Shown in pieces: positions 10,233 through 20,800 of a stretch of DNA of 64,000 nucleotides. The translations under genes were made by a program, and so were the position numbers. Origin of the DNA: Triplophysa rosa (taxonomy: Eukaryota > Chordata > Actinopteri > Cypriniformes > Nemacheilidae); the NCBI RefSeq assembly GCF_024868665.1, contig NC_079898.1, forward strand, positions 24,475,191 to 24,539,190, given 5' to 3'. The notes under the pieces were generated by a model. That model was not told where the DNA came from. It searched no databases and worked only from the letters and a program-made list of their open reading frames with translations. Numbering within the stretch: position 1 is the first letter of the stretch; each line of letters opens with the position of its first letter.

Positions 10233-11539
10233 TAGGGTTGTCACGATATCATAAACACGTCTTACGATAGCCTACTGTAACAGCAGGAGTATCACGGTAC
10301 CAAATTGTATCACAATGTGAGCAAAGTTGTGGTGATTCATCATTTACGTCTACAAAATAAACCAAGATTTACCCAAATATAAGCCTAAATATTTTACTAA
10401 TTTTTACGTAAATTCTAAAGTATTTCTATGACACTGTGACGGATGGAATTAATTAAATGTGCAACAGTTCATCTGTACAGCAATGATAGGCCTACTTTAA
10501 ACGTTAAAGCAAAACGGCCAGTAAGTTACAGCAGTGAAACATTCAACCCATTCGTTCAAAACAGATTCGGTGACTCGCTGAATCGCCCGAATCGTTCCAA
10601 ACGAGGATTCATTCAAAACAAAACGCAGCTGTTGTTGTTCAGACAAACGCAAGCGTTCTGTTTTAAGCTGTTGGAATTGGCGACGTGGCGCAAAAACAGT
10701 TATTTAATGCTATATAGCTTCGTGTTTGTTGAACTGTATAACATCGATCGCTTGTGCAGTTGTGCTGATATTAGGAAAGCTCTTGCTATTGTCATAGCAA
10801 ACAGCATCAACGTCATTGAAAGGCAAGAATACGACATATTATAGTTTGCAACATACTGGGTCGGAACGGCTTGCGGGGGCAACCTCACGCTTGTTTCGGC
10901 CCCAGTAGCGAAGTGTAAAATGAAAAGCGGGGTGAGAGAAGGTCGTGTGGGCCTGCGCCGCTAGCGGAGGCAGCCTCGCGCTAGAGTCTGGTATGACTAG
11001 TCGGGGCTGAGCCGCTGGCGGAGTCGTAATCACGCTGCCGGGACGGCTTGGGCCGGTGGTGGCCATCGCCGCGCTGGGGAGAATTGCGGTCTGGAGCTCG
11101 GTGGTCGGGGGCTTCGTTCTCAGAGTAGCGCTGGCGATTGGGTGGACCAATGCTTGAAAGCTGTAGAGAGAACGCAGGTAAGACAGCTTTGTCTATTTAA
11201 CCGTTATAGGAGAGCTCGCTTGAGCTGATAGGGTAGATGCTGTGATTGCGTTTAGCGGATCAGCCGAGCTGCTGATTATCTGCTCCTCCCGAACTTTGTT
11301 AATTGAACATCATGTTATGATAATTGTTTGGTTCAATGTAAACTGTTGGGGAAAAAAAGTTGAGGAAAATTAAAAATGAACAACTGCCCTTTTATTATTT
11401 AATATAAACAAACTAAGACTTTGTGTTTTTACTAACTTTTACCTTTTTAAGAAACATCAGCAAATCCACGTTTACCAAGTTTGCAGAAAAACAGCGCCCC
11501 TGCTGTTCAATCGGCTCACGGTGAATCGTTACATCCCTA
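10233..11539. mobile_element. possible hAT-like element delimited by TAGGGNTGTNACGAT ends
   Basis: The left end TAGGGTTGTCACGAT (10,233-10,247) and the complement of the right end, TAGGGATGTAACGAT (11,525-11,539), match at 13 of 15 positions as inverted repeats of a hAT-like form. I see no matching 8-bp target duplication. The interior includes a piece of the 193-bp repeat, so the element may be nested with the DIRS-like block. The 133-aa frame at 10,443 has no recognisable domain. Confidence 0.35.
10860..11060. repeat. distant copy of the 193-bp tandem repeat
   Basis: GGGGCAACCTCACGCTTG at about 10,875 and GGAGGCAGCCTCGCGCTAGA at about 10,965 match the half-units seen at 8,360-8,760. The segment is CpG-rich and shows no gene. 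Confidence 0.5.
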
Positions 11540-11540
11540 A

Positions 11541-12446
11541 TTGTATGCCTTTTACAAAGAAAGATTGGATTCAAAATACAACAAATCTCTTAAATTACAC
11601 TTGAAATATTGTTAAAATTGTAACTGTTATTGATTTACATATGAAAACATTTTTTTAAATAGCAAAAAATATTTAAAATGTAGATTTGAACAAAATCTTA
11701 ATATGTAAATAATATCCCTCTTATTAAATTATATATTATTGTGTTTCGGTTAGTGACACAATTTGGGGAGAGGAAGAATAAATATTCCAAAACTTTCTGA
11801 AATTACAATATGAAAATTAACTGCACAATTACTAGACATGTGCACCTTTGATATTATACAATTTGCATACATAAAATATTTCTGGCAAAAAAAACACGGA
11901 AACTAGAAGACTTTTTCTCTCGGTGTGTGTGAACCCTTCTCAGTGTCAAACCAAAGACAAGAAGAAATGTAAATGAACAGCACACGTCCACACGGTCACT
12001 TGAAAATGACCGTGGCTTATGAGTGATCTGGTGCAGGAGCAGGAGGCCTGTTAGAGTATCTGAAAGGTAGCACGAAGGAAAAGATCAAAGAGAATACTGA
12101 GAAATACCTTTGGCAAATACAATGGATAAATGGGAGATGAGTTAAACATGGCAGAGTGCATGGACAGATAGAAGTGAGAGAGCGGTTAGGAGGGTCAAGT
12201 GCGCTGTGCATTTAAAAGTGCAGTGCATTCAAACAAGCTAGACAGATGATGAGAATATGACTGAGCGCACAGAATGGCATTCTAGTGCGCCATCTTGTGG
12301 GGAATCAAATTAGATTTTATAATCGTTCCAAAAAAGCATTCCTAAAATGTTATTTTAAATTGGTGCTTGAAGCAGTAAAACATTTGACGGTGTGGCAGAA
12401 GTCAGATGGGATCGTTTAGTATTTAGGTAAATTAAATGAAAAGTTA
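11541..12446. other. intergenic, nothing firm
   Basis: AT-rich DNA. A single GTTTCGGTTAGTGACA at about 11,744 recalls the motif of the 5.65-6.44 kb foldback element. No exon, RNA gene or bounded transposon was recognised. Confidence 0.4.
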
Positions 12447-12519
12447 TGTTTCCGCCCGGTTTCGAACCGGGGACCTTTCGCGTGTGAGGCGAACGTGATA
12501 ACCACTACACTACGGAAAC
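12447..12519 (-). tRNA. tRNA-Val (anticodon CAC)
   Basis: The reverse complement begins GTTTCCGTAGTGTAGTGG and ends GGTTCGAAACC followed by GGGCGGAAACA. It gives a 73-nt cloverleaf with a 7-bp acceptor stem (GTTTCCG/CGGAAAC), internal A box (TAGTGTAGTGG) and B box (GGTTCGAAACC), and the anticodon loop C-T-CAC-A-C. It appears identical to the canonical vertebrate tRNA-Val(CAC). A TTTT Pol III terminator follows at about 12,437-12,440. No intron is present and CCA is not encoded, as expected of a eukaryote. Confidence 0.95.
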
Positions 12520-12722
12520 CTTCATGTAGAACCGCTAGGCGGTATCACGCAATAAACCGTTCGCCCACTGACGATAACCATATACTTCTAAGGGGTCGTA
12601 TAGAAGTATTTTTGTTTCACATAGCTTACAAGCCATATAAAACAAATGAATGTAGGAATGAAGGGTACCAATCTTGAGAACATTTATGTAAAACTATAGA
12701 TAAAAAACTAAAAAGAAAACGT

Positions 12723-12795
12723 TGTTTCCGCCCGGTTTCGAACCGGGGACCTTTCGCGTGTTAGGCGAACGTGATAACCACTACACTACGGAAAC
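12723..12795 (-). tRNA. tRNA-Val (anticodon AAC)
   Basis: This 73-nt copy has the same stems, A box and B box as the tRNA 276 bases to its left. It differs at the first anticodon base: the loop reads C-T-AAC-A-C, which makes it tRNA-Val(AAC), where A34 would normally be modified to inosine. A run of T (TTTT) lies a few bases past the 3' end. Both genes are predicted functional from structure. Confidence 0.95.
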
Positions 12796-12992
12796 CTTCA
12801 TGTATAACCGCCAGGCGGTATCACGCAATAAACCGTTCGCCCACTGACGATAACCATATACTTCTAAGTGGTCGTATAGAAGTATTTTTGTTTCACATAG
12901 TTTACAAGCCATATAAAACAAATGAATGTAGGAATGAAAGGTACCGATCTTGAGAAAATGTATGTAAAACTATAGATAAAAAACGAAAACGT

Positions 12993-13022
12993 TGTTTCCG
13001 CCCGGTTTCGAAACGAGGACCT
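12993..13022 (-). pseudogene. truncated tRNA-Val (3' part only)
   Basis: The minus strand ends CGAAACCGGGCGGAAACA, as the two tRNAs do, but the homology stops after the T arm, and the sequence to the right (GCGCGCCGGAGCC) is unrelated. It lacks the D and anticodon arms and cannot make a tRNA. Confidence 0.8.
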
Positions 13023-13261
13023 CGCGCGCCGGAGCCGAAAATGGTTAATCTTAACTTCCCTTAACTTTTCCCATTCATTCTCTATGGTAGTGCTTAACAC
13101 TACGGATGCTATATATTTTTGGCCACATGTAAATTTCATGGCGCTGTTTCTTCTCTTCCGTGGCGGGGCATTTAAGTGTCGGAACAGTCATCTGTCAGTC
13201 ATTTGCTGTGTGGAGGAGAGGAGACCCGTTTTACAATCGGAGAATGCGATCGGAGAGAGAT

Positions 13262-13311
13262 CTATCCATCCATCCATCCATCCATCCATCCATCCATCCA
13301 TCCATCCATCC

Positions 13312-13342
<31 letters not shown>
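13262..13342. repeat. compound tetranucleotide microsatellite (ATCC)n(ATCT)n
   Basis: About 13 ATCC units run directly into about 7 ATCT units. The Ser-Ile-His-Pro and Ser-Ile-Tyr-Leu peptides seen in all three plus frames here come from the repeat. A separate (CA)n run sits at about 13,468-13,488. Confidence 0.95.
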
Positions 13343-13343
<1 letters not shown>

Positions 13344-13604
13344 CATACATATGAGTAGTTGACAAATAAGTGTGTATGTGTCCTATTAATATGTATTATG
13401 TTTTCTAAATCTTGCTATGTCACACCATAGGAGTAGGACATGTATGGATTATTTGTAAACTACCCATACACACACACACACACACACAAATAAAATGTAA
13501 TTTATTCTTGTTATGTCAAAGTTTCATTTTCAGCATCATTACTTAAGTCTTCAGACTCGCATTATAGTTCAGAAACTTATTACACGAATTTTGCTCAATT
13601 TCAG

Positions 13605-14947
13605 GAATGCTCAGATGATCCCTCTTCTGCTGAGACCCCTCTTGCTGCAGAACCAGAGGCCACCCCACAGACTGTCTTATTTCAACCATTTTCTACTCCA
13701 AGTCCTGTGACAGTGAAGGAACAAAGGTCTGAGGAATTTCTTTCGGATGGAGGTAATTACATTATTGACACAGGCATTCATGTGTGTAACCTGTCTGCCT
13801 CATATACAGTATGCACAAAAAGACCCTAATACTTTCAGTAATTTTGGCATTTTGTGAATCTCCTTTAGAACTGCCGAGCACAACGCCACTGCCTATTGCG
13901 GCTTCTCCTCGTGCAGCCCGCACTGTACCTATTAAGACAGGAGGTCGAGTCTTTGTGTTGGACCATAACAGATGGCCAGAGCCAATGAGAAATGCCATTG
14001 ATGGTTTGCTGGCCAACCACCATGGGAGCAAGGATCTCCTTAAAAAGGTGGGTGCAGAATATGCTGCTATGGTACAGAGTGCCTGCACTGACCCCAACAG
14101 CCTTCTACACCCAACCACAAAGCAGCACATAAGCAGGTACATAAAACACCTTGCTAAAAAGAAGAACACAAATGCCTCTCTCAACACCAGCCCAGAAAAG
14201 CTTCTTGAGACACAGCAGTTATGGCAGCGTCTTCACTCAGGAGGCGAAACCATTAGTGTTCCAGTGAAAACACTGCCACCTGCCCCATTTAATCCACCAG
14301 CAAAGAGCGTTCCTGAGGCTGTCCCCCTGGACAAGGCAATGCTTGAGAAGATGGTAAAGGACATTGTAGAGAAGCAGCAGGCAGTACAGCATCAACAACA
14401 ACAACAGCAGCAGCAGCAGATCCAAAAAACGCTATCTAGATCTTGTTTAGCTTGTGGCCAGCCAAAGTCTCGTTACCTGGGTGATGGCTCCTCAGTACAT
14501 TTATTTTATCAGGCTGGTGATGTTAAGTACTTCTGCTCCAAGAAAGTATTTGACAAATACTCAGCAGAAGGCTTGACAAATCCCAGAATGTCTTTTGAAG
14601 ATTTTGCAAGCACTCCCTTCTTTCAGCGTGAACTGGAGGCCTCAAAACAGAGAGGGGCAGAGAGGAAGAGGGTGATTGAGGAGAGAAGCAAGAGGAAGTC
14701 AGTAGTGGAGCATCCTACTGGTCGTCTCTGCAGATTCTGCCACCAGCCACTGAAACAAGGACCGAACAGTCCTCATATTCACACTGGTTTCCCTGGAGTG
14801 GCAGGCAAATACATTTACTGTCCTGCTAAAGTGTTTTCCCTGTATCAGGCTCAGGGAATGACTGCAGAAATGTCATGGAGAGACTTTCAGCAGTCTCCAT
14901 TCTATGAGGCTGAGAAGCAGAGGTGGATAGAGGATAAGAAAAAATGA
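13605..14947 (+). CDS. uncharacterised protein with two tandem C2HC zinc-binding-like modules (5' end unresolved)
   Basis: Two plus-strand exons join in frame: 13,605-13,752 (after TTTCAG, before GTAATT) and 13,869-14,947 (after CCTTTAG), giving at least 408 residues to a TGA at 14,945. I could not place the start codon; an upstream exon is likely, since exon 13,605 opens in frame without ATG. In order: an acidic/Pro-rich stretch, a conserved-looking block with GGRVFVLDHNRWPEPM, a Pro-rich linker, a polyglutamine run at about 14,385-14,420, then two related modules. Module 1 (14,444-14,650) is C-x2-C-x14-H-x11-C followed by KVFDKY, EGL, MSFEDF and PFFQRE. Module 2 (14,729-14,945) is C-x2-C-x13-H-x12-C followed by KVFSLY, QGM, MSWRDF and PFYEAE. 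The shared pattern indicates internal duplication. The invariant Cys/His suggest metal binding (inference). I recall similar multi-copy unnamed fish proteins but no function. A transposon-derived origin is possible. Confidence 0.72.
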
Positions 14948-15360
14948 CTTGACTGCTACATAACACAGTCTGGGCATGTCATATCAGACTGCCAAAGACT
15001 CTAAGTTTATGTATATAGTTAAACACATTGTTACACTTAAATTGATATTTATACACTTAATATTTATTTATTTCCTTTATTTCCATTTGTTCATGTTCAC
15101 TTTAAAGGCATTGCTTGTGCAAGGTTTTGTGTATGTATATATAAATAAACATATTGTTACACTTATGTTGATATTTATACACTTAATATTTATTTATTTA
15201 CTTTGATTTATTTCCTTTATTTCAAGTTGTTCATGTACACTGTAAAGGCATTGCTTGTGCAAGGTTTTGTGTATGTATGTACAGTATATATAAATAAACA
15301 TATTGTTACACTTGTAATATTTATTTATTTCCTTTATTTCAATGTGTTCATGTAGGCATG
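14948..15360 (+). repeat. about 140-bp tandem repeat in the presumed 3' UTR
   Basis: GGCATTGCTTGTGCAAGG occurs at about 15,107 and 15,247, and ATATTGTTACACTT with TATTTATTTCCTTTATTTC recurs around it, giving roughly two and a half copies of a 140-bp unit. Each unit carries AAATAAACA, a candidate polyadenylation signal for the gene ending at 14,947. Confidence 0.7.
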
Positions 15361-17650
15361 GAAGGGAACAGAGCATTGTAGTGCCGTTCCAAATACACAA
15401 AAACAGTTAAACAAGTAATTCAGATGCTGAGAACACTACCACTGCCCATTCTCCCAATGCAGCTCAAAACTGAGAGAGTTTTTTGTTCTGAACCACAATG
15501 AATGGATAATGATCATTTTTTAATTACTTATCAAAATAAAAATTTGGCACAGGAAGACAGGAAACCATGATCACCTAATATTCTATTGCATTCCTTAATA
15601 TTGTTAATAAAAAACACATTTTCTTTGTTTTTTGTACATATTTCTTTTTAAAAACCATTTACAAATGAATCCAAAATAAAGTGAATGGATATTTACAAAT
15701 AAAGATGACTGATGTTTCTAAAACATGATAAGAATGTTCATTCAGTCAATCATTTCATTTATTCACATTCAAATATTTTATAGAAAATAAACAATAATAA
15801 CTAACCCCTATTATAATGTAATAGTTTATTCAGAATAAATTTCCTTTACATTTGGGACATCATACACAAGTAGTTTTTACAAGATTACTTATAGTCTTGT
15901 GCACAATGTTACTTTTTTAATGCATTGAGTGCATAGAGATAAGAAAAATGATCACAAGCTCATTTGATATTTGTGGCCGAGGTGGGATTCGAACCTCTAA
16001 TTGTGTGTATTTTTTTCGTCACGCCTCTCGGGACATTCCCCTGTTCCTATTGGCTAGTCAGCGCTCTACACCTACGTGCGACTGGCCCTGTTCTGTCGGG
16101 GTGATGTAATGACTCTAAAAGTTAACTGACGTTAATGATGACGTGGTATGATGTGGCTCTCTTAAAGAGTACATAACATGAGATCATGAAAATTACATTT
16201 CGTGCGATGTGTAATGTTGCCGTGTTTGAAAGTAAGCAGTCTGCCAAGTTGTAAATCCGAAGGTGAATGAATAACAAAGTCATTGGCTTGGAAAAAAGGG
16301 AGTCGACTCAGAATCACGCAAACGAGTCGCCCCTAGTCCGATTCGCAAACCGCCGCGGATTTACGTCACTACATATAGTCCCCGCCTACGTTTTGCTAGG
16401 ACTGCCCGCGAAAACTTCACTCTTTTCCCCCAAACACTGTGACTGAATCCGAAATGGCATACTCAATGATTAGGTACTAAATTTCAGTAAGTACCTACTT
16501 AACAAGGCTAAATGGGTACGTAATGTTTTGCCTGAATGCGGCCGTCGTACGGCATATTGACGTGATCATGTGACATAATTCTTCTTCTGTTCCTTTTCAA
16601 TGGCGGGTGGCAACTTACGTTTGAGGTGCATATCAGCCACCTACTGTACTGGAGTGTGGGCCACCGTACATAAACTGTGGTATTTACACCGTAAATGTAA
16701 TGAGACTGTTTGTGTTGCTATCCTACATGCATAAGTACATAAACTGTGGTATTTAGATTCTTTGTTTAAGGTCTAAAATGGTTACAGTGGGTGATTGTGA
16801 ACCAGCTATGCTGACCTAACATCCAGAGCAGCATAAACCAGCCTTGAAATTCAGCACAGCAGTGTCCCAGTTTTCCTCCCCATCGTCAAACTCTCCCTGC
16901 TTGTCTCTCTTCTTTCAGTCCTCAGGGAGCTCTCGTGATTGCGGTGAGGAAGTTTTGTAGCGCGCGTCTGTTTCTGGTTGTTTAATGAAGGTGGTATTAT
17001 TGTGTCAGTCACCTTCTATGGCTGATTGAAACTCAGGATTTATTGTACCCCTTAGAGATGGAGGCATGTTCATTTAACTGAAAAGGCTATTCTGCACACA
17101 CTCTCTCCATCTGGTCCATTGAATATCTGTCTTGCTATCACCTGCAAATAAATCAATTTTGACTGTGGGACACACTGAAAATATGACTAGAACGCAACCA
17201 CGTAATCGAATGTCATTAGGAAAGCAAAGTAAATAGACCTTTCAGCTTTAAAAAAAGTAAGGAGTAAATGCTTATATATTTTTGTGGACATAAAAGTCTG
17301 TGTATCTATGATGTACGTAGACAAAAAACAATCTGGCACTGCCAAATTAGGTCGATGGCTACATAAAAACCGCTTGTGCTTAAAATAATGTGCCGTGAGA
17401 TCACAAAATTGGATCAAAATACGAAACACGCAAATGCTAAAGTTGATAAGTAACCCGTCTGCTATTGTTCATCCATTTACAAAATCTTCCCATTCAGGTT
17501 AATCATTTTGCATAGTATGCAGGTTTATACAGATGCAGGTCGTTTTAATACTAATACATTTAAAACAGGCATTTTTGGACTGTGTTCTGGTTCTCAAAAT
17601 AAAACCAGTCAAAACATTTTTACAAAAAAGACAGTATTGCAAAAGAATAA
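15361..17650. other. intergenic; CpG-rich patch at 16.0-16.6 kb, otherwise nothing recognised
   Basis: A tRNA-like 3' arm fragment lies at 15,974-15,997 (TTCGAA loop) but has no stem partner. The 16,000-16,600 stretch is GC-richer with several CpGs, and ATCCGAAATGGCATACT at about 16,448 resembles the ends of the fish element seen whole at 51,894-52,419. No exon could be supported. Confidence 0.4.
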
Positions 17651-17659
17651 GTGATATTT

Positions 17660-17896
17660 AAATTTATTTTATGGTCTTGCAGCTATCTGAACATAGGAAA
17701 ATAGGTGTGCGTGACAGTCAATTACCTCACCATCAAGTTATTACTATATATAGACTATATAACGATAGATCTTTTTCATAAATACACAGAATTCTTTAGT
17801 TAGCAGCACATAAGAAAACAAGCTCATAAGATGAGCGCTTCAAGTGTGTTTTGTCATACTTATGCAAGTGAACAGCACAGAACACTTATCCACAGT
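17660..17896 (-). terminator. btbd9: 3' UTR and candidate poly(A) signal of btbd9
   Basis: On the minus strand the first clear AATAAA after the btbd9 stop lies at about 17,662-17,670 (plus-strand TTTATT), about 230 bases downstream. The transcript end itself is inferred. Confidence 0.45.
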
Positions 17897-20800
17897 CTAT
17901 GTGTGAGAGGAGGAGGACGAGGGGGATTTATGGTTGATCGGGCTCTGAGTAACAGAATTCTCCGTGCTGTAGTCCGGTTTGGGCTGATCCGGTTTTGGCT
18001 TATCCGGTCCAGGACTTCCCTCTCTGACAATTGTGTCCAGCTGTGCTGGGCAATCAAAGTGAACACAATGAAACACCTAGCGGAGACAGAGTGAGAAAAT
18101 CACATCAATCATCACAAAAAGTCATATAGCAGACTAAGCGCTACGTATGCATTCTTTTGGAGTCTGCACATATTGCACAAGGGGATCATTTTCACAACCT
18201 TTTAGATTTTAATAAAGCATGTTATAGAGTCCATAAGGCCGCTGAGAGCTCTCACCTCATTAGCTGTGTTATGAGTTCCTACAATTCGTATGAAGGATGC
18301 AGGCTGTCTGTCAAACACCAGAGTTTGCCATGCCCTATAAGAATTACATTCAAGAACATTAACACATCATAAAACTGGGGGACAATTGCTAAAAGATAAA
18401 GTTGCAGATGCTGACCTGCATTCAACTTTAGTACGGTCGACGACTTTCACCCAGTGCTGCTGATTTGTAGAAAGCTCCACATAATAGCTGTAGCTTCTAT
18501 CATCACAATCCCACAACAGCAATCTACAAACAGAAAAAGTCATATAGCATCAGCATGTATACAAGAAATACTAAGAGACATTGATTTAACACAACGTCTA
18601 ATACCGCATTGAGCCCAGCATGTATGGTTGTGCCAGCTGGATGACGATGGCTCCAGAGCCCAGCTGGTGGCAGGTGTACCCCGAGTCCCAGTCGTAATGG
18701 CTAGTGTCTCCGTTCAGCAGCGTGTTTCTGCTGCGACTCACGCCCTCTATCACACTTGCACACGCCTGTACGGTCGCCACGTTCTCTGTGGGAACTGCAG
18801 GAGAGTCCCCATCAAAAGAAATGTACAAAAGTGATTTTATGTCCATAGAAAAACACATTAAATGCAAGTAAAATGTCTACATTATGGTTTCAACTAAGTT
18901 AATGGAGAATAAAATGTCCAAATTTGGTTGAAATAATGTTACATTGTCATTCCGTGTAACACAATATTTATGTACAAATTCAAACAACATGCTTATTCTG
19001 ACTTGTACATATTAAAATATATAAAAGAATAAGGCAGCATATTATATTTTATTGTGCTATAAATGAGTAAAAAATTCTTATTGACAAATGGGCAAAACCT
19101 AGGATAGTGGCAAATTTAAAAAAAATGTAACGAATTAGCATTTGGTGTGAAAGTAATTAGTCTTTTAATATGTCATAAATTGAATTTTGTTGTAAATATG
19201 CCTGACAAGATTGTTACACTGAATGACATTTTAGTGGGCGTCTTCTGTAAATCAGGGAAACATGTATGATATTTATTTTTTGCTCATAAAAACAAAAACA
19301 AAATTGCAATTTAATGAAACAAAAAACTTTTTTAAAGCAGTATTACACTTATTGTTTTTATGCTTAAAACCTTTTTCATCTTTGACCCATATCTATATTA
19401 AAACAATGACTAGGAAATTTGCATTACCCAGCAGGCCTTTCTCCAGGGTGAAAGACTGCTGTGTGTATATGCATTCCAGAGCCACCAAGTGAAAGACTTT
19501 GTTGACAGTGTTATGTGTGCCCACCACACGGATAAACCTGCGCTCGGGCAGACAAAGACTTCAGTTAGCATTGCGTTAAAATATACAAGTTTTAATCAAG
19601 TTTCCACATTACTATTTGTACCTGCAGACCCGTGCTGGGAAATAGAGGTGTTGCCAGGAGCGACACAGAAACTTGGAATGATCCACAACACGAACCCAGT
19701 CTAGTTCATCCATCGACACCTCAATATAGTACGAGTATGACCTGCAGGAGGAAGAAAGATGCAACGACAATGATGTATGGAAAATAATGAGAACTTTTTT
19801 AAGAACAACTATTCTTTCAATGTCACTTTACCTGCTGTCCTTGTCCCACAGCAGTAGCCGTATGTGGTTGATGATGGAGGGTTGTCCCAAGCGGACCTGG
19901 ATGCCTGCGGCTCGTCCCTCCTCTTCAATAGGGTGCCTTGAGAAGCCGTGGTCCAGATCATAGTTCTGTGTGTCTCCATCCAGTAGAGCAGACTTTAGCT
20001 CGCCTTTTACCACCACAGCACCGTGCTTCATAGTGGCGATGTTTTCTTCTGGAACTAGAAGTTTTTGAATAAAACAGATATTTGGAAAATTTGATTTAGT
20101 ATGCTCTGCTGCTTTTTCAAGTTCTTTCGCTCATTACTAGGTACACTGTAAGCATTACGCGTATCTAGAGTGTGTGAACTGACTGAGCATGCCGCGGTAG
20201 TTGAGATCCATGTCTCTGCTCTCCGAGCGGGTCTGTATGGCATCCAGCAGGTCGTCTGGGCTGAGGAGTCCAGTTGGACGGACCACATTCAGCATTTCAG
20301 AGAGGGTCATCAGGGGCAGCCGCACTGCTGACATCACTTCCTTTGCGTCAGGACCCTCGCCGTTCTGGTGACACCAGCGGCTGAGGGCCTGGAAGATTTC
20401 TCTCTCGCTCGCGGCAAAAGAATCTCTTCTCACCATGGTCAACAGGGCAGACTGCAGAGAGGAATAAAAAGCAAACCTTTTATTATGTTGTTGTTGATGT
20501 CACCGCCTTACAAAAGCAATTAATCGCTTTAGTACGGTTAAGGAGGTTTTGTTCACATTTTGTCACATTTTACATGCTTAAAGGGATACTTCACCCAAAA
20601 ATGAAAATTCTCTCATCATTTACCCAACTTTTCCTCTTCAGATTGTCAATGGGGGGGGGAATCTGTCTGGTTACAAGCATTCTTCCAAATATCTTTCTCT
20701 GTGTTCATCAGGAAGAAATTTATACAGATTTGGAACAACTCGAAGGTGAGTAAATCATGACAGAATTTTCATTTTTGGGTGAACTGTCCCTATGAGTAAC

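Larger units (their letters stand above)
6480..11300 (-). mobile_element. composite retrotransposon relic (DIRS-like) with tandem repeats
   Basis: This GC-richer block stands out from the AT-rich flanks. On the minus strand it holds a reverse-transcriptase fragment (about 9,230-9,440) upstream of a tyrosine-recombinase fragment (about 7,414-8,110). That order (RT, then YR) is found in Ngaro/DIRS-type elements that integrate by tyrosine recombinase. Tandem repeats occur at 6,780-7,250 (48-49 bp unit) and 8,360-8,760 with 10,860-11,060 (about 193 bp unit). Frames are broken throughout, so the element is dead. The outer limits are approximate, and 10,233-10,850 may belong to a different, hAT-like element. 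Confidence 0.55.
12447..13030 (-). repeat. 276-bp tandem duplication carrying the tRNA-Val genes
   Basis: The tRNA at 12,447 and its flank reappear at 12,723 (offset 276) with near-identical flanking DNA, for example CGCAATAAACCGTTCGCCCA and the AGAAGTATTTTTGTTTCACA stretch. A third unit begins at 12,993 (offset 270) and is cut off within its tRNA. The conservation of non-transcribed flanks indicates recent unequal duplication. Confidence 0.9.

Noticed and set aside
10443..10844. 133-residue plus-strand frame
   Set aside because: No recognisable domain, lies inside a probable hAT-like remnant, and ends next to a repeat; likely chance.
13262..13342. Possible CRISPR-like array
   Set aside because: Pure tetranucleotide microsatellite without spacers, in a vertebrate genome.
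13084..13362. Plus-strand frames with Ser-Ile-His-Pro repeats
   Set aside because: Translation of the ATCC/ATCT microsatellite.
15974..15997. tRNA-like 3' end on the minus strand with a TTCGAA loop
   Set aside because: The T stem does not pair properly and no D or anticodon arm follows; at best a tRNA-derived fragment.
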